Notes under the pieces: generated by a model
What the model was told of the DNA's origin: nothing
Database searches by the model: none
What the model saw: only the letters and a program-made list of their open reading frames with translations
Origin: Microbacterium sp. LWO13-1.2
Lineage (GTDB): Bacteria > Actinomycetota > Actinomycetes > Actinomycetales > Microbacteriaceae
Assembly: GCF_038397725.1 (NCBI RefSeq)
Contig: NZ_CP151634.1
Span: forward strand, 496,001 to 560,000
Direction: 5' to 3'
DNA: 64,000 bases
Program-made: the position numbers and the translations under genes
Part shown: piece by piece, positions 1 to 7,626 of the stretch
How positions within the stretch are numbered: position 1 is the stretch's first letter
Layout: every line of letters begins with the position of its first letter

Positions 1-177
1 CGTGTAGCTGGCCAACGGGTCGGACTTCATCACCACGATGTAGTGCCCCGGCGTGCCGGCGACCGGAACAGGATCTGTCACCTCCTCCACGCCTGCGTAT
101 CCTGCGGTTGCCGTCGAAGCGATGAACAGCGCAGCCAGGGTTGTGGCTGCTGCCATCCGGAGTGGGGTTGAACCCAT
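1..177 (-). CDS. Secreted subtilisin-like (S8) serine peptidase, N-terminal fragment
   Basis: Only the first 59 codons lie in the window; the gene continues past base 1. The ATG at 177-175 follows a GGGAG ribosome site seven bases upstream. Residues 1 to about 27 look like a Sec signal peptide: short polar start, Ala-rich hydrophobic core, and an ATA-GYAG cleavage region. After a short linker comes YIVVMKSDPLASY, which resembles the opening beta-strand of the inhibitor I9 prodomain found in secreted S8 proteases. Family knowledge would place an Asp/His/Ser peptidase domain beyond the window edge, so the call rests on the prodomain start alone. It is transcribed divergently from the ECF S-component gene at 322. 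Confidence 0.55.
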   Translation of the reverse strand, partial: MGSTPLRMAAATTLAALFIASTATAGYAGVEEVTDPVPVAGTPGHYIVVMKSDPLASYT

Positions 178-321
178 GTACTGCTCCCGGTGGTCATGAT
201 GCGGCCGGGTTGCCACATTGTCGATCAACCTAGTGCGACTCCCGGTCTCACACCAGGTGCGCCGCAGTGTCATAGACGAACGTCCAGCCCCCGTGACTTT
301 CGTCGCCAGTAGGCTGAGAAA

Positions 322-864
322 GTGACCCGCACCTCCACCCTGTCGACGCGAGTGCTGCTCGTCTGTGCGGCGATCGGAGTCGCGACCGGAATCCTCGGCG
401 GGATCGCCGGTTGGCTGACGATCCCCGTCCTGCTGGGACCGTTCTTCCTCTACGGCCTGGTGCTCGGTTCGCACGTGCTGCCGGGGATCATCGCGCAGGA
501 GGTGCTCCGCCAGCCGTTCGTGGCGATCGTCACGCATGTCGTCGCAGCTCTCATCGCGAGCGCGTTCAACCCGGCGTGGACGCTGCGCTTCCTCGGCACC
601 GCGCTCCTGTTCGGCGCCATCCAGGAGGGTGTCGCCGCCCTCACCCGGTACCGATCCTGGGGTCCGTGGCGGTTCTTCATCTCCGCGGCCGTGATCGGCG
701 TGCTCGTCGCCGTCGTCGTCTACTTCGCCGCGCACCTCGCCGTGATGGCGCCGTGGGCGCAGATCCTGTACCTGACGATCTCGGTCCTCGGTCCGATCGC
801 CTGGACGGCCGTCGGCCTGGGGATCGGCTCGGCGCTGCGCCGCGCCGGCGTGGCACGGCGCTGA
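322..864 (+). CDS. ECF transporter S component, YkoE-like (copy 1)
   Basis: A 180-residue integral membrane protein with five to six hydrophobic segments and almost no loops, typical of the substrate-binding S subunit of energy-coupling factor importers. The stretch LPGIIAQEVLRQP followed by a W-x-PWRFF segment matches the YkoE type. The same pattern recurs in the second S component at 4388, so the two are paralogues. The GTG start at 322 has only a weak ribosome site. Its gene lies 103 bases before a fused ATPase gene and upstream of the iron box at 915, so it may be expressed separately from the downstream genes. YkoE proteins are linked to thiamine-precursor uptake in Bacillus, but this context points to iron. 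The substrate is unknown. Confidence 0.8.
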   Translation: MTRTSTLSTRVLLVCAAIGVATGILGGIAGWLTIPVLLGPFFLYGLVLGSHVLPGIIAQEVLRQPFVAIVTHVVAALIASAFNPAWTLRFLGTALLFGAIQEGVAALTRYRSWGPWRFFISAAVIGVLVAVVVYFAAHLAVMAPWAQILYLTISVLGPIAWTAVGLGIGSALRRAGVARR

Positions 865-914
865 CGAACGCGGAGCGGTGAACGCCGGCATCCACCGCCG
901 GATGGCGAATCAGG

Positions 915-933
915 TAAGGCTAGGCTAAGTTAA
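915..933 (+). promoter_or_regulatory. DtxR/IdeR-type iron box
   Basis: The 19-mer taaggctaggctaagttaa matches the actinobacterial DtxR/IdeR consensus TTAGGTTAGGCTAACCTAA at 15 of 19 positions, including the central AGGCTAA core. It ends 34 bases before the ATPase start codon, where it would overlap a promoter. This predicts repression of the downstream genes (968-5071) when iron is plentiful. The match was made by eye, and binding is inferred. Confidence 0.7.
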
Positions 934-967
934 GAGGGTATTCGACCCGCCTACCCGAGGTTCCGCC

Positions 968-2692
968 GTGCGCTCATCCGCGCCTCTGCTTCGCGTGCGT
1001 GACCTCACCCTCACTCACGTGGATGCGGCGTTCCCCTCCCCCCGTGAGGTGAACCTCGACATCCACCCTGGCGAGGTCGTCCTGCTGCTCGGCCCATCCG
1101 GCTCGGGCAAATCGACATTCACGCTCGCGCTGAACGGACTCATCCCGCACGCGCTGCCGACGAGCATGTCCGGCACGGTCGAGGCCGGCGGGCTCGACAC
1201 CACGACCACACCGACGGCGATGCTCAGCACCCGGGTCGGCATGGTCTTCCAGGACCCCGACGCGCAGATCGTCACCGGAAGCGTCTACGACGAGGTGGCC
1301 TTCGGCCCGGAGAACCTGCTGCTGCCGGTCGCAGAGGTGCATCGGCGATCCGAGGAGGCCCTGCGCCGGGTGGGGCTCTGGGATCGTCGCGCGGACAACC
1401 CCGACCGGCTCTCCGGCGGTGGCCGCCAACGCCTCGCGATCGCCTGCGCACTCGCTCTGGGTTCGCCGTTGATCGTGCTCGACGAGCCGACGGCCAACCT
1501 CGACACGCAGGGCATCGACGACGTCTACGCCGCTCTCGCCGACGTCGTGGCCGAGGGCGATCGGGCCATCCTGCTCGTCGAGCACAACCTGGATGCGGCG
1601 ATGGAGCTCGTCACCCGGACGATCGTTCTCGATCGCACGGGCCGCGTCGCGTTCGACGGCCCCGCGGCCGAGATCATCCGCGCGCACACCGACGAGTTGA
1701 TCGAGATGGGTGTGTGGCTCCCGGCCGCGACCCTCGCCGCGCGGCGGCTGGAAGCGGACGGCATCCGCCTCGACCCGCTCCCGGTCACGCCGGAACAGCT
1801 GGCCGAGGCGCTGGGCACGGTACAGATGCATGCCCAAAGCACGGATGCAGGTCGAAACGCGCCCGAATCGACCGACATCCGTACTTTCGCCCGACAGGTG
1901 CACCCCGGCGATGCGGGCGAGGGCGACTCGATCGTCCGAGCCCGCGGTCTCACCGTTCGACGGCACCGCACCGAGATCCTCCACGGCATCGATCTCGACA
2001 TCCCCACCGGCAGCCTCACCGCGATCGTCGGTGCGAACGGCGCAGGCAAGACGACGCTGATCCAGGCGCTGGCCGGCGTCGTCCCGCCGCCGAGGCATCA
2101 GGTCGTCGTCGACGGTCTCGACGCCGGCTCCGCCTCCCCGCGGGATCTCGCCGCCCGCATCGGCTTCGTCTTCCAGAATCCCGAACATCAGTTCATCGCG
2201 CACACGGTGTTCGACGAGCTCGCCCACGGCCTGCGGCTGCGGCACACGCCGGATGCCGAGGTCGCAGAGCGCGTCCACGAGATGCTCGAGCGCTTCGGAC
2301 TCGAAGCCAAGACCGACGTGCATCCGTTCCTGCTGTCCGGCGGCGAGAAGCGCCGACTCTCGGTGGGCACGGCCCTGATCGCTCGGCCGCGTGTGCTCGC
2401 CCTCGACGAGCCGACCTTCGGCCAGGACAGGGCCCGCGCATCCGAAATGCTCACGCTGCTGGAGTCCCTGCGCGAATCGGGCACGACGATCGTGCTCGTC
2501 ACCCATGACCTGCAGCTCGTCGCCGACCACACGACGCACACCGTCGTGCTCGCCGAGGGGCGCGTGCACGCGGCAGGCTCGACGGGAGATCTCTTCCGCG
2601 ACGAGGCGTTGTTCGCCGACGCGGGTCTTCGCCTGCCCGCGCTGCACCGGATGCTGCCGCCCGCGCTGCGCGGAAGGATCCGCGAGACATGA
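968..2692 (+). CDS. ECF transporter energizing module: fused double ATPase (YkoD/EcfA1A2 type)
   Basis: A 574-residue cytoplasmic protein holding two complete ABC ATPase domains in tandem. The first has Walker A GPSGSGKS near residue 42, signature LSGGGRQR near 148 and Walker B LIVLDEP near 168. The second has Walker A GANGAGKT near 355, signature LSGGEKRR near 456 and Walker B VLALDEP near 478. A polar linker of about 60 residues (roughly 275-335) joins them. In ECF importers two such ATPases power an S and a T subunit; fusion into one chain is the YkoD arrangement. The GTG at 968 is the start; the iron box lies directly upstream. It overlaps the T-component gene by ATGA, so the two are translationally coupled. 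Confidence 0.92.
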   Translation: MRSSAPLLRVRDLTLTHVDAAFPSPREVNLDIHPGEVVLLLGPSGSGKSTFTLALNGLIPHALPTSMSGTVEAGGLDTTTTPTAMLSTRVGMVFQDPDAQIVTGSVYDEVAFGPENLLLPVAEVHRRSEEALRRVGLWDRRADNPDRLSGGGRQRLAIACALALGSPLIVLDEPTANLDTQGIDDVYAALADVVAEGDRAILLVEHNLDAAMELVTRTIVLDRTGRVAFDGPAAEIIRAHTDELIEMGVWLPAATLAARRLEADGIRLDPLPVTPEQLAEALGTVQMHAQSTDAGRNAPESTDIRTFARQVHPGDAGEGDSIVRARGLTVRRHRTEILHGIDLDIPTGSLTAIVGANGAGKTTLIQALAGVVPPPRHQVVVDGLDAGSASPRDLAARIGFVFQNPEHQFIAHTVFDELAHGLRLRHTPDAEVAERVHEMLERFGLEAKTDVHPFLLSGGEKRRLSVGTALIARPRVLALDEPTFGQDRARASEMLTLLESLRESGTTIVLVTHDLQLVADHTTHTVVLAEGRVHAAGSTGDLFRDEALFADAGLRLPALHRMLPPALRGRIRET

Positions 2693-3501
2693 CGACCACG
2701 ACCGTCATCGACCCGTACGCCGCCGCGGCGCCCGCATCACGCCGGCAGTTCCTGCACGGCCTGAATCCGCTCTCGAAGGTCATCGGCGTCGCGCCGGCCA
2801 TGGTGGCGCTGGTCTTCGTCCGCGACATGACCACCCCGACCGCGTTCCTCGTCGTCGCCTACGCACTGATCCTGGTCGGCGCCCGGCTCACTCGGCGTAC
2901 CGCGGCGCTGCTGCTTCTCGCGCTGCCGGTCGGCGTGACGGCCATCGGCATCGGATTCTCGCTATGGGTGGATGCGGCACGCGTCGACGACACCGCCCCC
3001 GTCCTGCAGCTCGGCGGTTGGACCCTGTTCGCCGGCGCGCTCGACATCGGCTTCGCGACCGGTCTGCGGCTCGGCGCGATCCTCGCGCTCGCCCTCATCG
3101 GCGGCCTCACCACGACCGGCCCCGACCTGGTGCGCGCGAGCGGGCAGCAGCTGCGCGTGCCGTACCGGATCGGATACACCGCACTGGCGGCGTTCCGGTT
3201 CGTCCCCCGCTTCGGTCACGAGCTCGCGGTGATCCGTGCCGCGCATCGCGTGCGCGGCCATCACGGTGGGAGCGGCCCCTTCTCGCGCATCGCCCGCGGC
3301 TGGGGCTACATCGTGCCGCTGCTGGCCGGCGCGATCCGGCACGCGGAGCGCGTCGCACTCGCCATGGACTCCCGCGCGTTCGGAGCCCACCCCACCCGCA
3401 CCGAGCGCCACCTCGTGCCGTTCCGCACACGCGATTGGATCTTCATCGCACTGTGCCTGGCGGCATCCGCCCTCATCTTCATCCTCACCTTCAGCTTTTG
3501 A
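2689..3501 (+). CDS. ECF transporter T component (EcfT/YkoC type)
   Basis: A 270-residue membrane protein that couples ATP hydrolysis to rotation of the S component. The N-terminal HGLNPLSKVIGVAPA segment is typical of EcfT/CbiQ. The cytoplasmic coupling region around residues 180-235 contains the conserved ARG motif (IARGWGYIVPLL) and an AMDSRAFGAH motif, both standard for T subunits. The start ATG overlaps the ATPase stop by four bases. The siderophore-reductase gene follows after 14 bases, so these genes form one operon. Confidence 0.92.
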   Translation: MTTTTVIDPYAAAAPASRRQFLHGLNPLSKVIGVAPAMVALVFVRDMTTPTAFLVVAYALILVGARLTRRTAALLLLALPVGVTAIGIGFSLWVDAARVDDTAPVLQLGGWTLFAGALDIGFATGLRLGAILALALIGGLTTTGPDLVRASGQQLRVPYRIGYTALAAFRFVPRFGHELAVIRAAHRVRGHHGGSGPFSRIARGWGYIVPLLAGAIRHAERVALAMDSRAFGAHPTRTERHLVPFRTRDWIFIALCLAASALIFILTFSF

Positions 3502-3515
3502 GAGAAAGGCGCCCC

Positions 3516-4391
3516 ATGGCGTTCAGCAAGCTCGTCAAGCCCGAGTCGTCGGAGCTCATCCACCTCACCGTGCTGCGCTCGGAACGACTTTCACCGCACT
3601 GGATGCGGATCACGTTCGGCGAGGGCGAGATCGCGAAGTTCCGCCCGATGGGCTTCGACCAGTGGTTCCGGCTGTTCCTGCCGATCGCGGGAGAAGCAGG
3701 GCTCGAGCGGGTTCCGGCGAAGGCCAACAAGATGTTCGGTTACTTGAAGTTCCTGCGCATCCCGGATGATGAGCGCCCGGTGATGCGCAACTACACGGTG
3801 CGCGCCTACCGGCCTGCCGTGGGCGACCAGGGCGCGGAGATCGACGTCGACTTCGTGCTGCACGGGTCGGCCGCCGACGGCACTGCCGGCCCGGCATCAC
3901 GCTGGGCCGAGACCTGCCAGCCGGGAGAGCACGTGCTGATCATCGACGAGGGCCTGACGTTCAATCCGCAGCGCGGGACAGACCGGGTCGTGCTCGTGGG
4001 CGATGAGACCGCACTGCCCGCCATCGCATCCATCTGCGCCTCCCTTCCCGCCGACGCCACCGGAACGGCGATCATCGAGGTGCCGTCCGACGACGACGCG
4101 CTCGAATTCCCGCATCCCTCCGGAGTCGAGGTGAGCTGGGTCGTGCGCGCGCATGATCAGCAGCCCGGCACGGTCGCACTGGCGCGGCTCCGGGAGACCG
4201 AACTCCCGGAAGCACCGTTCCACACCTACGGCGCCGGTGAGCAGGCTCTCGCCTCCGGCGTGCGCAAGCATCTCGTCGGCGAGCGCGACGTCGACAAGAA
4301 CCTGGTCAGCTTCTGCGGGTACTGGAAGATCGGCGCCGCATCCCCGGCATCCAAGGCCGCACGCGAGGCCGCAGCGGAGCCCCTCGCATGA
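3516..4391 (+). CDS. Siderophore-interacting protein (flavin-dependent ferric reductase)
   Basis: A 291-residue soluble protein of the SIP family, which uses FAD and NAD(P)H to reduce ferric siderophores and release ferrous iron in the cytoplasm. Visible signatures are the FAD-binding RNYTVRAY near residue 88, the nucleotide-binding GDETALPAI near residue 161, and the C-terminal SFCGYWKIG motif. The start is the ATG at 3516, preceded by GAGAAAGG. A longer reading frame runs in from 2391, but that part is the other-frame shadow of the ATPase and T genes. Its place between the T and second S components of an ECF transporter, under one iron box, is the main reason to think the transporter carries iron in some chelated form. 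Confidence 0.93.
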   Translation: MAFSKLVKPESSELIHLTVLRSERLSPHWMRITFGEGEIAKFRPMGFDQWFRLFLPIAGEAGLERVPAKANKMFGYLKFLRIPDDERPVMRNYTVRAYRPAVGDQGAEIDVDFVLHGSAADGTAGPASRWAETCQPGEHVLIIDEGLTFNPQRGTDRVVLVGDETALPAIASICASLPADATGTAIIEVPSDDDALEFPHPSGVEVSWVVRAHDQQPGTVALARLRETELPEAPFHTYGAGEQALASGVRKHLVGERDVDKNLVSFCGYWKIGAASPASKAAREAAAEPLA

Positions 4392-5071
4392 GTGGGACGG
4401 ATGCGGGGAATGCAGCGGCCGACCGCGATGCGGCATCCGAGACGAATCCCTATGTCGGTGCGACGTCAGAAACGCATCCGGCAGCCCCGTCCGGGGTGCC
4501 TTCTCGACCTCGCACGGGAGCAGCGGGCCGATTCCGCCTGCCGACCGCGATCCTGCTGACCTGCGCGGCGCTCGGGGTGGCCGGCGCGCTGCTGCTCGCC
4601 CCGGCGAACTGGATCTCGACCCTGATGTTCGCTGGGTTGCCGTTCGTGAGCGTCGCGCTGGCCGGGCTCTGGCTGCTGCCGTCGGTGATCGCCCTCCGGC
4701 TGCTCAAGCGCCCGCTGGTCGGACTGCTCGTCGGCCTTCTCGCCGGGCTCATCCTCGTGCCGTTCTCCGGATACGGCTTCCGCAGCGTGCTCACGAACCT
4801 GTGGTGGGCGGCGTTCACCGAGCTGCCGTTCCTGTTCGTGATCTGGCGCTACTGGGGCACGTGGCTGCACTACCTCGGCGCGGTCATCGTCGGCATCGTC
4901 TATCCGGTGCTGGCCTGGGCGTCGTTCGACCTCGGCGCGATGAGCACCGGCGTGCAGGTGGCGTTCTTCGCCCTCACGCTGGCGAGCTGCGTCGGCGCCA
5001 CTGCCCTCGGCATCCTCATCGCCGATCGCCTGCGCACGGCCGGAGTCGGCGGGCGCGCTCGGCGAGCCTGA
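4388..5071 (+). CDS. ECF transporter S component, YkoE-like (copy 2)
   Basis: A 227-residue protein with a polar N-terminal tail of about 50 residues, absent from copy 1, then five to six membrane segments. It shares the copy-1 pattern: an LPSVIALRLLKRP segment, and a WRYWGTWLHYLGAVIVGIV segment matching the RSWGPWRFFISAAVIGVL part of copy 1. Both end in a short basic tail. The start ATG overlaps the SIP stop codon (ATGA), so it belongs to the iron-box operon. Two S subunits could share one ATPase/T module, either with different ligands or as partners. The ligand is not known from sequence. Confidence 0.82.
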   Translation: MSGTDAGNAAADRDAASETNPYVGATSETHPAAPSGVPSRPRTGAAGRFRLPTAILLTCAALGVAGALLLAPANWISTLMFAGLPFVSVALAGLWLLPSVIALRLLKRPLVGLLVGLLAGLILVPFSGYGFRSVLTNLWWAAFTELPFLFVIWRYWGTWLHYLGAVIVGIVYPVLAWASFDLGAMSTGVQVAFFALTLASCVGATALGILIADRLRTAGVGGRARRA

Positions 5072-5115
5072 GTCACCCGCCAGGCCGGGCCCCGCCCTGG
5101 TGGGTCCTCGCCCGC

Positions 5116-5196
5116 GCACACTTCGGGGAGTCTCGGCGACACGCCGCACAGCGGCATCCCCCACTGGGGTGTCGCGAGGCGACTCCGAAGCTGTGC
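5116..5196. repeat. Imperfect long palindromic element
   Basis: Two arms of about 30 bases face each other around the loop. Outer parts are GCACA-CTTCGG (5116-5126) and CCGAAG-C-TGTGC (5185-5196); inner parts pair CGACAC with GTGTCG. It lies just after the second S-component gene and before the stronger hairpin at 5243. It may be a decayed mobile palindrome or part of a tandem terminator. Confidence 0.5.
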
Positions 5197-5242
5197 CCGC
5201 ATCGAAGGGACGACTCAGAAGTCGTTCACCACGGCGAAATGA

Positions 5243-5277
5243 ACGAGGGCCCCGGATGCGGCATCCGGGGCCCTCGT
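5243..5277. terminator. Bidirectional terminator hairpin
   Basis: A perfect 17-base-pair stem (ACGAGGGCCCCGGATGC and its complement) with a one-base centre, so at least five bases probably form the loop. It separates the plus-strand ECF operon, ending at 5071, from the minus-strand acyl-CoA dehydrogenase, ending at 5289. There is no long T run, as is common in high-GC actinobacteria. Confidence 0.8.
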
Positions 5278-5288
5278 GAAACGTGACG

Positions 5289-6452
5289 TCAGCGCTTGCC
5301 GACGATCTGGCGACCGACGAGGTCGCGCATGATCTCGTTGGTGCCGCCGTAGATGCGGTGCACGCGGGCATCGGTGAAGGCCCGCGCGATCGGGTACTCC
5401 ATGATGTAGCCGTAGCCGCCGTGCAGCTGCACGCCGGTGTCGAGCACCTCCCACTCGCGCTCCGTCGCCCAGAACTTGACCTTCGCCGCGTCTTCCGCGG
5501 TGAGCTTCTTGTCCTTGTACGCGAGCAGTGCGCGGTCGATGTAGGCCCACATCGCGTCAGTGGTCGCCGACATGTCAGCGAGCCGGAAGCGCGTGTTCTG
5601 GAAGTCGGCGATGCGCTCGCCGAACGCCTCGCGGTCCTTCGTGTAGGCCACGGTCCAGTCCAGGGCCGCCTGCGCGGCCGCCGCTGCGGCGACGCCGATC
5701 GACAGGCGCTCAAGGGGCAGGTTCAGCATCAGCTGGATGAAACCCTGACCCTCCTTGCCGCTGATCAGGTTCTCGTCGGGGACGAACACGTCGGTGAAGC
5801 TGAGCTCGGCGGTGTCCCAGCCGTGGAAGCCCATCTTGCTGAGCTTCTTGCCCTGGTCGAAGCCCTCCATGCCCTTCTCGACGAGCAGCAGGCTGAACGC
5901 GTCGGGGCGGTTGCCCTCTCCGGTCTTCACGAAGGTCACGACCACGTCGGCCGTCGTGCCAGACGAGATGAACGTCTTCGCGCCGTTGAGGATGTAGCCG
6001 CCGTCGACCTTCTTCGCGTTGGTCTTGATGCCGCGGAGGTCGGAACCGGCACCCGGATCGGTCATGGCGAGTGCGCCGAGCACCTCACCGGTCGCCATGC
6101 GGGGCAGCCACTTCTCCTTCTGCTCCTGCGTGCCCATGTGCACGAGGTAGGGAACGGCCAGGTCGTCCTGGATGCCGAAGGCCCCCGCGAGCGAGCCGGC
6201 GCCGGCCGCGATGACCTCCTCCATCACGATCGTGCGGAAGCGGTAATCCTGCAGCATTCCCGCGCCGCCGAACTCCTCCGGAACGGAGAGTCCGATCAGG
6301 CCGGCTTCGCCGGCTGCGAGCATGGTCGCGCGGTCGATCTCACCCGCGGCATCCCACTTCTCGATCGCCGCGTTGTTCACGTGGCGCTTGACGAAATCCT
6401 TGACGAGGTCGCGAAAAGCCTCGTGGTCCTCTTCATAGATGTCGCGTTCCAT
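5289..6452 (-). CDS. Acyl-CoA dehydrogenase (FadE-like)
   Basis: A 387-residue FAD enzyme that introduces a trans-2 double bond into acyl-CoA, full length for the family. Visible motifs are the FAD/substrate loop AMTDPGAGSDLRGI, the second signature region (AYTKDREAFGERIADFQ) and the C-terminal RIYGGTNEIMRDLVGRQI. The last has Gly-Gly where medium-chain enzymes have Glu-Gly. This is the long-chain/isovaleryl type, in which the catalytic Glu sits on another helix, so the enzyme is probably active. The ATG at 6452 follows a strong AGGAGG. It is monocistronic between the hairpin at 5243 and a dyad at 6524 that may bind a TetR-type fatty-acid regulator. Chain length preference is not predictable. 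Confidence 0.92.
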   Translation of the reverse strand: MERDIYEEDHEAFRDLVKDFVKRHVNNAAIEKWDAAGEIDRATMLAAGEAGLIGLSVPEEFGGAGMLQDYRFRTIVMEEVIAAGAGSLAGAFGIQDDLAVPYLVHMGTQEQKEKWLPRMATGEVLGALAMTDPGAGSDLRGIKTNAKKVDGGYILNGAKTFISSGTTADVVVTFVKTGEGNRPDAFSLLLVEKGMEGFDQGKKLSKMGFHGWDTAELSFTDVFVPDENLISGKEGQGFIQLMLNLPLERLSIGVAAAAAAQAALDWTVAYTKDREAFGERIADFQNTRFRLADMSATTDAMWAYIDRALLAYKDKKLTAEDAAKVKFWATEREWEVLDTGVQLHGGYGYIMEYPIARAFTDARVHRIYGGTNEIMRDLVGRQIVGKR

Positions 6453-6523
6453 GCCGTCCTCCTGAACGTTCGTGCGTCATTGCTCCGGCGATTCTATGTC
6501 GGTACGCCGCAGGGAAGACAGCC

Positions 6524-6546
6524 ATTGTGAGAATGCATCCCACAAT
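6524..6546. promoter_or_regulatory. Candidate operator upstream of acyl-CoA dehydrogenase
   Basis: ATTGTG-A-GA and its inverted partner TC-C-CACAAT form a 23-base dyad with arms matching at eight of nine positions. A further half-site (attgtggga) lies at 6567-6575. It is 72 bases upstream of the dehydrogenase start and on the promoter side. Size and symmetry suit a TetR-family repressor; none is encoded nearby. Confidence 0.45.
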
Positions 6547-6612
6547 TCATGAGACTGGGTACCGCGATTGTGGGAAGCCGCCAGCCGCGCTCATCGAGCT
6601 CCGTATCGCGAC

Positions 6613-7542
6613 TCAGTGCGGGTAGTCGGGAGCAGCCGGCAGGCCGAAGAACTCCTCGAGCGTGTGGAAGCCGCCGTCGTGATAGGCGGCCGCGAGGTCC
6701 ACCCCGATGTAGCGGATATGCCAGGGCTCGGGCTCGTAGCCCGTCGCCCCGGTGCCGACCGTCTCGTACCGGACGATGAATCCGTGCTCCCAGCCGTGCG
6801 CCGCCACCCAGTCGCTCTGCGGGGTACCACCGAAACCGTCGATCCCCCCGCAGCCGCCTCCACAGGCGACGACATCGAGCGCGAGTCCGGTCTGGTGCTC
6901 ACTGTGTCCGGGGCGAGCCGATCCGGCATCCGCCTCGGCCTGCCCCAGGTCCTCCACGTACGACTCGTATGTGGCCACCTGCAGCCCGTAGGAGCGGTAT
7001 CCGTTGTTCGCCCCGAGCTGCCCCACTCCGGCAGCATCCGCGGCCTGGGCCAGCTCCCCCGCGGCCGCAGCCACTTCGGGCCGCACCTGATTCGCGCTCG
7101 TCGTCGTCTGCATCGGCAGCGGCTCCAGCACCGGCGGGGCGTAATCCATCGGCACGAGAGGTCGTGCCTTGTTCACGACGACCCAGCTGTGCGCAGGATC
7201 GTCGAGGGCGATGCACGGCGCGTTGCCGGCGACCACAGCGGCGCGGAAGCTCTCGCCGCCGCCGAATCCTGCGACCGTCGCCGCGTCGTCTCCCGCCGCC
7301 AGCGCCTGCTGAACCGCCGGGTCCGCGCACGGATCGACCGCCGGTGTCGCTCCGACGTCGACCGCCGGCACCTCCAGCACGGCCAAGGGCTCCGGTTGCA
7401 CGGCCGCAGACGTCGACGCATCGGAAGCGCCGGCCAAGGAGAGCAGCACGCCGAGCGCGGTGATCGCGAGACCGATGGGCAGAGCAGGTCCGTGGATCGG
7501 GGATCGCGACTCCGCATGCTGTGGCTGCGGGGCGGCGTACAT
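6613..7542 (-). CDS. VanY-family D-alanyl-D-alanine carboxypeptidase, membrane-anchored or secreted
   Basis: About 309 residues. One hydrophobic segment near residues 17-35 (LPIGLAITALGVLLSLAGAS) acts as signal or anchor. A variable region of about 110 residues follows, then an M15B peptidase domain. Zinc ligands are visible as SEHQTGLALDV (the SxHxxGxAxD motif) and EPWHIRY. Such enzymes trim the terminal D-Ala of peptidoglycan stem peptides outside the membrane. The ATG at 7542 lies within GGAGGG-ATG with a second G-rich site ten bases upstream; the ATG at 7560 is an alternative start. The gene is divergent from the radical SAM gene at 7627, and the 84 bases between hold the latter's promoter and SOS-like box. 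Nothing suggests vancomycin resistance genes nearby. Confidence 0.88.
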   Translation of the reverse strand: MYAAPQPQHAESRSPIHGPALPIGLAITALGVLLSLAGASDASTSAAVQPEPLAVLEVPAVDVGATPAVDPCADPAVQQALAAGDDAATVAGFGGGESFRAAVVAGNAPCIALDDPAHSWVVVNKARPLVPMDYAPPVLEPLPMQTTTSANQVRPEVAAAAGELAQAADAAGVGQLGANNGYRSYGLQVATYESYVEDLGQAEADAGSARPGHSEHQTGLALDVVACGGGCGGIDGFGGTPQSDWVAAHGWEHGFIVRYETVGTGATGYEPEPWHIRYIGVDLAAAYHDGGFHTLEEFFGLPAAPDYPH

Positions 7543-7592
7543 CCCTCCATTGTCCCCCATCCTCACTGATCGAACATAAATCCCCTTTCGGC

Positions 7593-7626
7593 TTGACACT
7601 CATTCGTTCATATGTTCGCATAGAGT
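7593..7626 (+). promoter_or_regulatory. Promoter with LexA (SOS)-like box for the radical SAM gene
   Basis: A consensus -35 TTGACA lies at 7593-7598. A degenerate SOS box, tcgttcatatgttcgc, spans 7604-7619 and keeps nine of the 12 specified bases of the actinobacterial consensus TCGAAC-N4-GTTCGA, with a near-perfect right half. The AT-richer TAGAGT lies directly before the ATG. The -35/-10 spacing is irregular, so the exact promoter is uncertain. A lone TCGAAC half-site lies at 7570. Confidence 0.45.

Noticed and set aside
308..345. GGCTGAGAAA just before the first S-component gene, resembling the TPP riboswitch CTGAGA motif.
   Set aside because: The rest of the thiamine box (the ACCTGAT and GCGNAGGGA part) is absent, the motif overlaps the start codon, and the coding sequence follows at once.
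2391..4391. A long open frame joining an N-terminal Arg-rich part to the siderophore-interacting protein.
   Set aside because: The upstream part is the other-frame shadow of the ATPase and T genes; GAGAAAGG and the ATG at 3516 mark the true start.
5300..6400. Loss of the catalytic Glu in the acyl-CoA dehydrogenase C-terminal motif (YGGT instead of YEGT).
   Set aside because: Long-chain and isovaleryl-type enzymes place the catalytic Glu elsewhere, so this is a subfamily trait and not a defect.
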